8,661 nucleotides of DNA from Kiritimatiellia bacterium (GTDB lineage: Bacteria > Verrucomicrobiota > Kiritimatiellia > UBA8416 > JABMPJ01). Every line of letters begins with the position of its first letter. The first letter of the stretch is position 1. Position numbers and translations under genes: made by a program. Below the pieces are notes generated by a model, which saw only the letters and a list, made by a program, of their open reading frames with translations, searched no databases and was not told the DNA's origin. The DNA lies in the NCBI GenBank assembly GCA_029939545.1, contig JAOZSS010000013.1, positions 14,912-23,572 on the forward strand, given 5' to 3'. Below, in pieces: positions 1-6,542 of this stretch.

Positions 1-1
1 A

Positions 2-1588
2 CGTACGGGCGATATCGAGGAAGTGGGCGACCCGTCGCACCTGACCTTTTTTGAGATGCTCGGCAACTGGTCGCTGGGCGACTACTTCAAAGAGGATGCG
101 ATCTCCTGGTCCTACGAGTTTCTTACCTCGAAGGAGTACCTCGGTTTCGATCCCGAGCGCTTATCTGTCACGATCTTCGAAGGCAATGAACATGTGCCCT
201 GCGATGAAGAGAGCCGAGCCATCTGGAACCGGCTGGGCGTTCCGGATGAACGGATCTATGCCCTGCCCATGGAGGACAACTGGTGGGGGCCGGCCGGACA
301 GACCGGGCCTTGTGGTCCCGACACCGAGATGTTCATCGATACGGGCAAAGAGGCCTGCGGCGACACCTGCCAGCCGGGCTGCTCCTGTGGTAAATACTTC
401 GAGGTCTGGAACGATGTCTTCATGCAGTACGACAAGCAGGCCGATGGCTCCTATGCCAAGCTGAAGCAGGCCAACGTCGATACCGGCATGGGTGTCGAGC
501 GCACCATCGCCATGCTGCAGGGCAAGGCGAATGTGTTCGAGACCGAGCTGTTCGCGCCGATCCTCGCTGCAATCGAGGCCGGCTGCGATAAGCATTTCAA
601 TGACGACCCCGAGACGCAGCATGCCTTCAGGGTGATCGCGGATCACATTCGCAGCTCCGTGTTTATTCTGGGCGATGACCGCGGTATACGCCCCGGCAAC
701 CTGGGGCAGGGATATGTGCTGCGGCGCCTGATTCGCCGGTCGGTTCGCTACGCCAAGCAGCTTGGACTGGGCGAGGTGTTTGCTGCCCCGATTGCCCAAG
801 CCGTGATCGAAAACTACAGGCATGTCTACCCCGAGCTGGAGCGCAACCGCATCCACATCGTGACCGAGCTAACCGAAGAGGAGCGACGCTTCGAGAAGAC
901 GCTCACGCGCGGGATGGCCGAGCTGGAAAAAGTGCTTGAGCGCATGACCGAGCACAACCAGACTACCCTGGCCGGTCGGATCGCTTTCAAACTCTATGAT
1001 ACCTACGGTTTTCCCGTCGAATTCACCGAGGAGATCTGTGGCGAGCGCGGTGTGACGATTGATCGGCCCGGATTCAACAAGGCCTTCGAGAAGCACAAGG
1101 CCGTCTCCAAGCAGGGCGCCGAAAAAGCCTTCAAGGGCGGGCTGGCCGATGCCTCCGAACAGACGACCCGCCTGCACACCGCCACGCATCTGCTGCACAA
1201 GGCGTTGCAGGATGTACTGGGCGATCACGTCAAGCAGCGCGGTTCGAACATCACCGCCGACCGGTTGCGCTTCGATTTCGCGCATCCCGATAAGATGACC
1301 ATGGAAGAGCGCGAGGCCGTGGAGAAGAGTGTGAACGAAGTGATCACGCAGGACCTGCCGGTTGCCATGGAAACCATGGCGATCGAGGAGGCGCGCGAGC
1401 AGGGTGCCACAGCGCTGTTCGACGCCAAGTACGGCGAGCAGGTCAAGGTCTTCACTATTGGCGACTTCTCCAAGGAGGTTTGCGGTGGCCCACACGTCGC
1501 CCGCACGGGTGAGCTGGGGCATTTCCGCATCAAGAAGGAAGGCTCCTCCAGCGCTGGCGTGCGGCGCATCCGGGCGGTGTTGGAGTAG
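2..1588 (+). CDS. alaS: Alanyl-tRNA synthetase, short form, 5'-truncated by window edge
   Basis: Charges tRNA-Ala with alanine in the cytoplasm and hydrolyses mischarged Ser/Gly-tRNA. The open frame runs in from the left edge (first residues RTGDIEEVGD), so the Met at 23 is not the true start; roughly 70-75 residues are missing. Class II catalytic motifs are clear: TFFEMLGNWSLGDYFK, GQTGPCGPDTE, VDTGMGVER and GYVLRRLIRR. A cysteine cluster C-x3-C-x3-C-x-C (codons at 356, 368, 380, 386) lies in the catalytic domain just before EVWNDVFMQY. The editing domain carries HTATH (His codons 1175 and 1187) and CGGPH (Cys 1481, His 1493), the expected metal-binding HxxxH and CxxxH. The protein stops right after the editing domain (GVRRIRAVLE), so the C-Ala/DHHA1 domain of the ~875-residue E. 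coli enzyme is absent. Estimated full length is about 600 residues, as in short AlaRS forms known from candidate phyla. Identification is secure. Confidence 0.97.
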   Translation, partial: RTGDIEEVGDPSHLTFFEMLGNWSLGDYFKEDAISWSYEFLTSKEYLGFDPERLSVTIFEGNEHVPCDEESRAIWNRLGVPDERIYALPMEDNWWGPAGQTGPCGPDTEMFIDTGKEACGDTCQPGCSCGKYFEVWNDVFMQYDKQADGSYAKLKQANVDTGMGVERTIAMLQGKANVFETELFAPILAAIEAGCDKHFNDDPETQHAFRVIADHIRSSVFILGDDRGIRPGNLGQGYVLRRLIRRSVRYAKQLGLGEVFAAPIAQAVIENYRHVYPELERNRIHIVTELTEEERRFEKTLTRGMAELEKVLERMTEHNQTTLAGRIAFKLYDTYGFPVEFTEEICGERGVTIDRPGFNKAFEKHKAVSKQGAEKAFKGGLADASEQTTRLHTATHLLHKALQDVLGDHVKQRGSNITADRLRFDFAHPDKMTMEEREAVEKSVNEVITQDLPVAMETMAIEEAREQGATALFDAKYGEQVKVFTIGDFSKEVCGGPHVARTGELGHFRIKKEGSSSAGVRRIRAVLE

Positions 1589-1603
1589 AAAGGAAGGGAA
1601 GTA

Positions 1604-1775
1604 CGAACAATCGAACAGCCGAACAGCCGAACTACGAAATGGGGAAGCCGTAGACTCAGACAGGATGGCAACAAGACACTGGCCACAAGATGCGTCTTAG
1701 ATGCAAGCGCAACAGCCCCTAACACACCCAGTGTCTCTATTTCGTAGTTCGGCTGTTCGAATGTTCGGCTGTTCG
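1604..1775. repeat. Inverted-repeat element with 8-bp tandem units
   Basis: This element fills most of the 203-bp gap between alaS and the next gene. The left arm (1604-1640) and right arm (1739-1775) are reverse complements at 33 of 37 positions, including an uninterrupted 21-bp match (1620-1640 with 1739-1759). Each arm is made of 8-bp units of the type cgaacagc (gctgttcg on the right). A 9-bp inverted pair, agacactgg at 1674-1682 and ccagtgtct at 1728-1736, is nested inside. It could fold into one long hairpin in RNA or single-stranded DNA. It may be a REP/MITE-like dispersed repeat or may help end alaS transcription; no transposase is nearby. No further gene is seen in this gap. Confidence 0.8.
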
Positions 1776-1791
1776 TCCTTCGACTGTTCCC

Positions 1792-2136
1792 ATGATTGAG
1801 ATTGTCTGTACAGCTTGTGGGGCGGAGTCGCTGCTGAAGCGGGAACCGGTTTACGAGGGGTTCACGAAGACCGGCGAGGAGCTGAGCTGCGCCTCTTGTG
1901 GCCATGTCTACGCCTCCGAGGACGAGGTCCCTTTCAAGGAGAAGCGCAAGATCGAGGTCTTCACGGACGATGATCGACCGGATGCCGTTGAGATCTTTAC
2001 CGACGACGAGAAACAGCGCGTCTGCCGCTACTGCAAGCACTACGTCCTCAACCCCTTCGCCCAGCGCTGCGATAGGCATAGCCGGTTTGTTGAAGCGACA
2101 GACGACTGTAGTGACTTCGAGCGTGGGGACGCATAG
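1792..2136 (+). CDS. Small protein with two four-cysteine metal-binding sites
   Basis: I do not recognise a named family for this 114-residue protein. The N-terminal half is a zinc-ribbon-like module with knuckles C6-x2-C9 and C33-x2-C36. The C-terminal half holds a second four-cysteine set, C78-x2-C81-x11-C93-x12-C106, in the context CRYCKHYVLNPFAQRC...EATDDCSDFE, which could bind Zn or an Fe-S centre. Between them is an acidic linker with a short internal duplication, EVFTDD at 55-60 and EIFTDD at 67-72. No signal peptide or membrane segment is visible, so a cytoplasmic role is likely. The ATG at 1792 is chosen because the first knuckle follows at once; no Shine-Dalgarno sequence precedes it. 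The stop is 14 bp before the next gene, suggesting co-transcription. A structural or nucleic-acid-binding role is possible but unproven. Confidence 0.8.
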   Translation: MIEIVCTACGAESLLKREPVYEGFTKTGEELSCASCGHVYASEDEVPFKEKRKIEVFTDDDRPDAVEIFTDDEKQRVCRYCKHYVLNPFAQRCDRHSRFVEATDDCSDFERGDA

Positions 2137-2144
2137 GGGAGGGG
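2135..2144 (+). promoter_or_regulatory. Shine-Dalgarno site for the 2151 start
   Basis: The purine run aggggagggg ends 6 nt before the ATG at 2151 and begins within the stop codon of the upstream gene. It is the clearest ribosome-binding site in the window. It supports 2151 over the nearby ATG at 2157 and links the two genes in one transcript. Confidence 0.6.
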
Positions 2145-2150
2145 CATCGG

Positions 2151-3755
2151 ATGAACATGTCGCTTGGCGGCGATAAGAGTTGTGACGGCCCCGGCCGCCT
2201 TACGGTGGGGGCGATGATCATCCTCGCCGGTGTGTTGTTGCTGCCTGCCTTGTCCTACTCTCTGCGGACCGGGTTTGCGCTGGTTGACGACATGTCGGAC
2301 TGGCAGGTGGTCTCCAACTGGTGCCGCCACCCGCAACAATTCCTTGAGTGGTGCGGCGCCACGTTCCTGCGGTTTGAGTCGGGGCGCTATCGTCCCATGT
2401 TTGAGTTGAGCAATCTGCTCGCCTGGTCGGTGTGGGGCCACCATCCGGCCTGGCATCACGCGGCGCGCTGGGCGCTCAAGCTCATGGCGCTTGTCGGTTT
2501 CACGGTCTCGCTCAGATGGATACTGGGGCGGGCCAGCACACCCTGGCCTCTTCTCGTGGCGGCCTATCTGTTTCTGTTCTTCCCCAATCAACCCGATGCG
2601 AGGCTGGCGCCACAAGAGCTGAATACCGTCGTCTTTCTTGCGCTTCTGGTGGTTGCTGTGGTCCGTGTTCAGGTGGTGCACACTTCCAATCTGGCTGTGG
2701 TTCGGGGGCGGTGGCTCCTGGGCCTCTATCTTGCCTGTCTGGGGCTCTCGTGGTCTAAAGAGACGAATGTCGCTCTGCTGGCCTGGGTGTCTGTGTGGTT
2801 TGCGGGGTGGGGCTGCTACCACCGGCGTTGGCGCGCGTTGTGGCGTGTCGTGCCGGTGCTGCTGTTGACGCTGTATACGGTGCTACGGGTGTCGGCGGCA
2901 GCGCAGGGCGCAGACTATGGTGTCGCGTCGCTGTCCTGGCCTTTCTGGCTGAACAATATGGATTGGCTTGTGAAGGACTTGTTCCAGGCACGGATGTCGT
3001 GGGGTGTGACGGTGCCTCTGGTACTGCTGGTTGGGGCCGCACTTTGGGGGATGGCGCGACGGGCGAGCGCCCCGAGCGGAAGAGAATGGTGTGAGCTTTT
3101 TTTGCTGGGCGCGTCTGCGGCCATGCTGCTTGTCGTCAGCACGTCTTGGCTGCAGGTCTTGCGCTACTGGTATCCTCTTGTTCCGTTGCTGGCGCTGCTT
3201 GCGGGATCCGGTCTGTCGCGTCTGCTGACGGGCTCGGCACGCTGGGGGCGGCGGGGCCGGTCGGTTGTGGAGTTAGGGAGCTTCCTGTTTGTGGTCTTCT
3301 TTGTTGTCTGCAATCTACATGCCTACTATGCGCAGTATGCCGTTCAGGAACACGCGCGGTCTATCGAGCGGGTTATGATGGGCGACGTCGAGCGCCGGTT
3401 GGTTGAGGGGCAGTATCTGTTCAACAGGGTGGACGAATCCGATCCCTATTGGGAGTTCAATCGCAGCCTCCAGATATACTTCAATGATTACCTGGTGCAG
3501 GCAAGGGGTTTTGAGAAGCGGCTCACCCATGTGTCTCCGCCATCCGGTACCGAAGGCTACCTGCTTTCACCCGTGCCAGTGAAGGGCAGTGTGCAGGGCG
3601 TGTGTGTCTATGAGCGGGCGTGGCCGTCTGCATTTATGGCTGCAACCCATACGCTGTCGGCCGCGGCTCAGGGGCGTCGTCCAGTCATTACGATCGATGC
3701 GGGGGCCAGTAATCCGCTCACCTATCGCTGGTATCTGTACCGGGTTCAGCCGTGA
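2151..3755 (+). CDS. Multi-pass membrane protein, GT-C glycosyltransferase-like
   Basis: A 534-residue integral membrane protein with about 11-12 hydrophobic segments, roughly residues 18-38, 107-126, 131-146, 157-175, 187-201, 206-222, 230-247, 284-302, 313-332, 338-355 and 373-394. A soluble C-terminal region of about 140 residues follows. Features that recall GT-C enzymes using polyprenyl-phosphate sugars are an acidic pair in the first extracytoplasmic loop (VDDMSDW, D46/D47), RYRPMFELSNLLAWSVWG at 79-96, and SKET at 202-205 at a membrane boundary, similar to the SKE motif of TMTC-type mannosyltransferases. Overall similarity is too faint to name a sugar or acceptor. The start is set by a strong Shine-Dalgarno sequence. 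The 3' end overlaps the convergent GT2 gene by 38 bp, which supports a shared glycan pathway but not a shared operon. An O-antigen ligase/polymerase-type or other membrane protein remains possible. Confidence 0.75.
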   Translation: MNMSLGGDKSCDGPGRLTVGAMIILAGVLLLPALSYSLRTGFALVDDMSDWQVVSNWCRHPQQFLEWCGATFLRFESGRYRPMFELSNLLAWSVWGHHPAWHHAARWALKLMALVGFTVSLRWILGRASTPWPLLVAAYLFLFFPNQPDARLAPQELNTVVFLALLVVAVVRVQVVHTSNLAVVRGRWLLGLYLACLGLSWSKETNVALLAWVSVWFAGWGCYHRRWRALWRVVPVLLLTLYTVLRVSAAAQGADYGVASLSWPFWLNNMDWLVKDLFQARMSWGVTVPLVLLVGAALWGMARRASAPSGREWCELFLLGASAAMLLVVSTSWLQVLRYWYPLVPLLALLAGSGLSRLLTGSARWGRRGRSVVELGSFLFVVFFVVCNLHAYYAQYAVQEHARSIERVMMGDVERRLVEGQYLFNRVDESDPYWEFNRSLQIYFNDYLVQARGFEKRLTHVSPPSGTEGYLLSPVPVKGSVQGVCVYERAWPSAFMAATHTLSAAAQGRRPVITIDAGASNPLTYRWYLYRVQP

Positions 3756-4701
3756 CGTCCGGCTGGGATGGCACGGTGGTCTGCATGATCAAGTAGCGAG
3801 GCCGTCCGCGCGTCTCCACAAGCACATTGCCGAGATACTCGCCGATGATTCCGAGCAGGATGAACTGAATGCCGAACATGAGCGAAATAAGGGCCAGTCC
3901 GGATGCCCAGCCGACCACCGATCGGTCCGTGAAGAGGCGAATATAGACCACGTAGATCAGCTCCGCAAATGCCAGGAGCGAGGTCAATACTCCGATGACC
4001 GTGGCGATACGAAGCGGCATCAGCGAGAATGAAAAGACGCCTGCGCCGGCAAACCGCAGCATCCTGCCCAGCGTGTATTTCGTTTGGCCGGCATGGCGTA
4101 CTTCGCCTTGGTACAGGATGACCGCTTCCTTGAAACCGACGATCTGGACAAGGCCACGCAAGAAGAGGGTCTGTTCCCTGAACTGGCGGATACTGTCAAC
4201 CACCTGTCGATCCAGAAGGCGGAAGTCAGCCATTCCCGGCCTGATGGCTACGCCGCTCAGAAATGAAAAGACGCGGTAGTAGAGTGCCGAGCTCCATCGC
4301 TTCAGGGTGGACCACTCGGTCGGATCCTTACGCTGTGTGTTGACGATCTTTGCGCCGTTCTCCCATTCCTCGATCAGCGAGGGAATCAACTCGGGAGGGT
4401 GTTGAAGGTCGGCATCCATCGTAACGACCGCATCTGCCTCAGAGTGTTCAAGGCCTGCCAGTAGCGCATGCTGGTGGCCGTAGTTGCGGGAAAGGCGAAG
4501 GCCGCGAACGCAAGGGCGCTTCTCGGCCAATCCCTCGATCACCTCCCATGATGCGTCTGTGCTGCCGTCATCAACCAGCGTCAGCGACCACTCTATCTGG
4601 GGAAGATCGCACAACGCCGCTTCAAGACGATCCAGGAGCAGCGGCAGGTTGTCAGCTTCATCAAGGACAGGCACAACAATGTCGAGCGTCTTCGTCTTCA
4701 T
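3718..4701 (-). CDS. Polyprenyl-phosphate glycosyltransferase (GT2, GtrB/DPM1-like)
   Basis: Predicted to transfer a sugar from a nucleotide donor to undecaprenyl phosphate on the cytoplasmic side of the membrane, supplying lipid-linked sugar for GT-C enzymes. With the ATG at 4701 the protein has 327 residues. The GT-A fold shows DIVVPVLDE near the N-terminus, DDGSTD at 44-49, SRNYGHQHALLAGL at 71-84 and the metal-binding DADLQHPPE at 96-104. Two C-terminal hydrophobic segments follow, from MPLRIATVIGV and from LISLMFGIQFILL, then GEYLGNVLVETRGRPRYLI, the usual ending of the GtrB/ArnC-like group. The frame stays open to a TTG at 4737 and a GTG at 4716, but similarity begins just after the ATG. 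An aggag lies directly against that ATG, an unusually tight spacing, so the start is uncertain. It diverges from the gene at 4838; I see no convincing promoter in the 136 bp between. Sugar identity cannot be read from sequence. Confidence 0.92.
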   Translation of the reverse strand: MKTKTLDIVVPVLDEADNLPLLLDRLEAALCDLPQIEWSLTLVDDGSTDASWEVIEGLAEKRPCVRGLRLSRNYGHQHALLAGLEHSEADAVVTMDADLQHPPELIPSLIEEWENGAKIVNTQRKDPTEWSTLKRWSSALYYRVFSFLSGVAIRPGMADFRLLDRQVVDSIRQFREQTLFLRGLVQIVGFKEAVILYQGEVRHAGQTKYTLGRMLRFAGAGVFSFSLMPLRIATVIGVLTSLLAFAELIYVVYIRLFTDRSVVGWASGLALISLMFGIQFILLGIIGEYLGNVLVETRGRPRYLIMQTTVPSQPDVTAEPGTDTSDR

Positions 4702-4837
4702 CTCCTGTATCCTCACATCAGCGCCGTTCCCGGTCAAGCGCTACAACCAGAGAGGAGTGGCGATGTGGCGATTCTTTGTCACTGGACTTCCCACGTTTCT
4801 CTTGAGGGGCCAGCAGCTCGCAGGCTAGTATCGCCGC

Positions 4838-6526
4838 ATGGAAGTTTCCGACCTACTCGACAGACGGTGGCGCATACCGCTCGGGATCTTCCTGCTGGCC
4901 TTGGCTGTTCGGCTGCTCTACCTGGCGGAGTTCACCGGCAACCCATTTTTCATCGGTGTCCACCCTGCCCAAGATGGGGAATCTGTACGGCGTGCGGCCG
5001 AGGCGTTCGCGCGGGGCGACTGGGCCCTCTACGACGTCTACTACAAGTACCCCTTCTACTCCTACATTGTCAGCCTGCTGTTCATGCTCCCCGGGCCTGA
5101 CTACACGACCGTGTGGCTGTTCCAGTTCGTGCTCGGGGCGGCGGCCTCGGCGATGATCTATAGCCTCGGTCGCCACGCCTTCGGCCGACGTGCCGGGCTT
5201 GCGGCCGCCATTATCTATGCGGTGTATCCGCCGAACCTGTTCTACGAAGGTGTGTTTCTGCGCGCCTCTACGACTGAGTTCCTCGTTGTGCTGAGCTGTC
5301 TCATGCTGATGCGCGTGGCGGCCCGGCCCTCATGGGGGCGGATCGTGGTGGCTGGCCTGACGGCTTCGGCCGTTGTGCAATGCCGAGAGAACCTGGTTCT
5401 GATGGGGCCCTTTGCGCTGTGGTGGGTCTGGGCGTATCCGTTGAAGGGGCGGCCCGTGCGCGATCGGCTCGCCCGCACCGGTATGTTTGTGGGCGTGGCT
5501 GTTCTCGCCGCGGCACCGTTGCTCGTGCGCGGAATCCTGTTGGCGGAGCGGTTCGTATTCTTTCATCCCCAGGGCCCCGCGACGCTGCTCATGGGGAACC
5601 TGCCTACCTACGAGGGACACTCATGGAGCCACCACGGTCCCACGTTTCAAGGGGTGCTGGCCGCACATGGCAATGATATCTGGCATGACTACGGTCTCGT
5701 GGCTCGGGTTCTCTTGCGCGCCTGGCTTGACGATCCTCTAGCAGTGCTTCGGCTCTACGGTCGCAAGCTGTACTACCTTCTGGCGGCTCCCGAGGTCCCG
5801 AGCAACTACTCTTTCGCGCTGTTCCAGCGGTTCTCGCGGATCCTAAGGTTGCCTCTCGGAGATTTCGGACTCCTTGTTGCCCTGGCTGGGCCCGGCCTGG
5901 CGCTCGCACGTCGCCGTTGGCCGCGGGGACGGGCAACCGCGACGCTTGTGGCCGCTGGGCTGGCCGGAACGTTTCTGTCGACCATTCTGTTCTATAACGT
6001 CGCGCGGTTGCGTCTGCCGATGGTTCCGCTGGTGATCCTCCCGGCCGGCGCCAGCGTCGTGTTCATTGTCGACGCTCTGCGGCAGCGTCGCGTCTCCAGC
6101 ATGGGGTTCGCCATCCTATGGGTCGTGGCGGCCGCGCTCGTGCTGCGCGCGCCGGACGTACAGCGTATACGCTGCAACGATGCAGACCTGCTGGCCGCCA
6201 TGCATGAACGCCGCGGCCAGTCCGAAGCCGCCATCGCCATGTGCCGGGAGGCCGTTGCGATTGACGCCGCCTATGTGCCGTCGCACCGGGGCCTGGCCCA
6301 GTTGCTGATCGTGAAAAAGCGCTACGCCGAAGCGCTGCCGCACCTGCGCCGCGCCATCAAACTCAGTCCGGGCGAGGGACGCGACCATTACCTCATGGCG
6401 CTGGCCGAGTTCCGCCTCGGCAATACCGAATCCGCTCGAATCCATCTCGCCGCCGCCACCCGCCTCGGCGCTGCCGTTCATCCTGAATTTCGCACGGAGC
6501 TGGAGGGGGCTGCCCCTGCGCCGTGA
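4838..6526 (+). CDS. ArnT/PMT-like GT-C glycosyltransferase with C-terminal TPRs
   Basis: A 562-residue membrane protein likely to transfer a sugar from a polyprenyl-phosphate donor to a protein or glycan outside the cytoplasm. Residues 12-30 form the first membrane helix. The following loop contains HPAQDGESVRRAAEAFARGDW, whose D46-G-E48 fits the catalytic acidic site of the ArnT/PMT_2 family, then YYKYPFYSYIVSLLF. About ten further hydrophobic segments run to residue 435, including VARLRLPMVPLVILPAG (388-404), a typical late motif of this family. From about 449 to 549 come three TPR units (LAAMHERRGQSEAAIAMCREAVAI; LAQLLIVKKRYAEALPHLRRAI; LAEFRLGNTESARIHLAAA), probably for protein contacts. 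The ATG at 4838 is supported by the helix just after it; no good Shine-Dalgarno is seen. It ends 16 bp from the convergent methyltransferase gene, with no obvious terminator between. Confidence 0.88.
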   Translation: MEVSDLLDRRWRIPLGIFLLALAVRLLYLAEFTGNPFFIGVHPAQDGESVRRAAEAFARGDWALYDVYYKYPFYSYIVSLLFMLPGPDYTTVWLFQFVLGAAASAMIYSLGRHAFGRRAGLAAAIIYAVYPPNLFYEGVFLRASTTEFLVVLSCLMLMRVAARPSWGRIVVAGLTASAVVQCRENLVLMGPFALWWVWAYPLKGRPVRDRLARTGMFVGVAVLAAAPLLVRGILLAERFVFFHPQGPATLLMGNLPTYEGHSWSHHGPTFQGVLAAHGNDIWHDYGLVARVLLRAWLDDPLAVLRLYGRKLYYLLAAPEVPSNYSFALFQRFSRILRLPLGDFGLLVALAGPGLALARRRWPRGRATATLVAAGLAGTFLSTILFYNVARLRLPMVPLVILPAGASVVFIVDALRQRRVSSMGFAILWVVAAALVLRAPDVQRIRCNDADLLAAMHERRGQSEAAIAMCREAVAIDAAYVPSHRGLAQLLIVKKRYAEALPHLRRAIKLSPGEGRDHYLMALAEFRLGNTESARIHLAAATRLGAAVHPEFRTELEGAAPAP

Positions 6527-6542
6527 GTGCGTCTGCGTTGGT

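Noticed and set aside
161..2079. Long minus-strand open frames opposite alaS and the small Cys protein
   Set aside because: They lie opposite a well-conserved gene, show no family motifs and are typical of GC-rich antisense frames; the one at 1225-2079 also runs through the inverted repeat.
2040..2822. 260-residue minus-strand frame opposite the GT-C-like gene
   Set aside because: Its translation is polar and rich in Arg, Pro and His without recognisable motifs, whereas the plus strand encodes a coherent membrane protein with a good ribosome-binding site.
3718..4737. TTG start at 4737 for the GT2 gene
   Set aside because: Similarity to the family begins at KTLDIVVPVLDE, right after the ATG at 4701, and no ribosome-binding site precedes the TTG.
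4702..4837. Promoter candidates between the divergent GT2 and GT-C/TPR genes (ttgacc at 4732-4737, ttgtca at 4776-4781)
   Set aside because: Neither has a plausible -10 hexamer at 16-18 bp, so no promoter is called.
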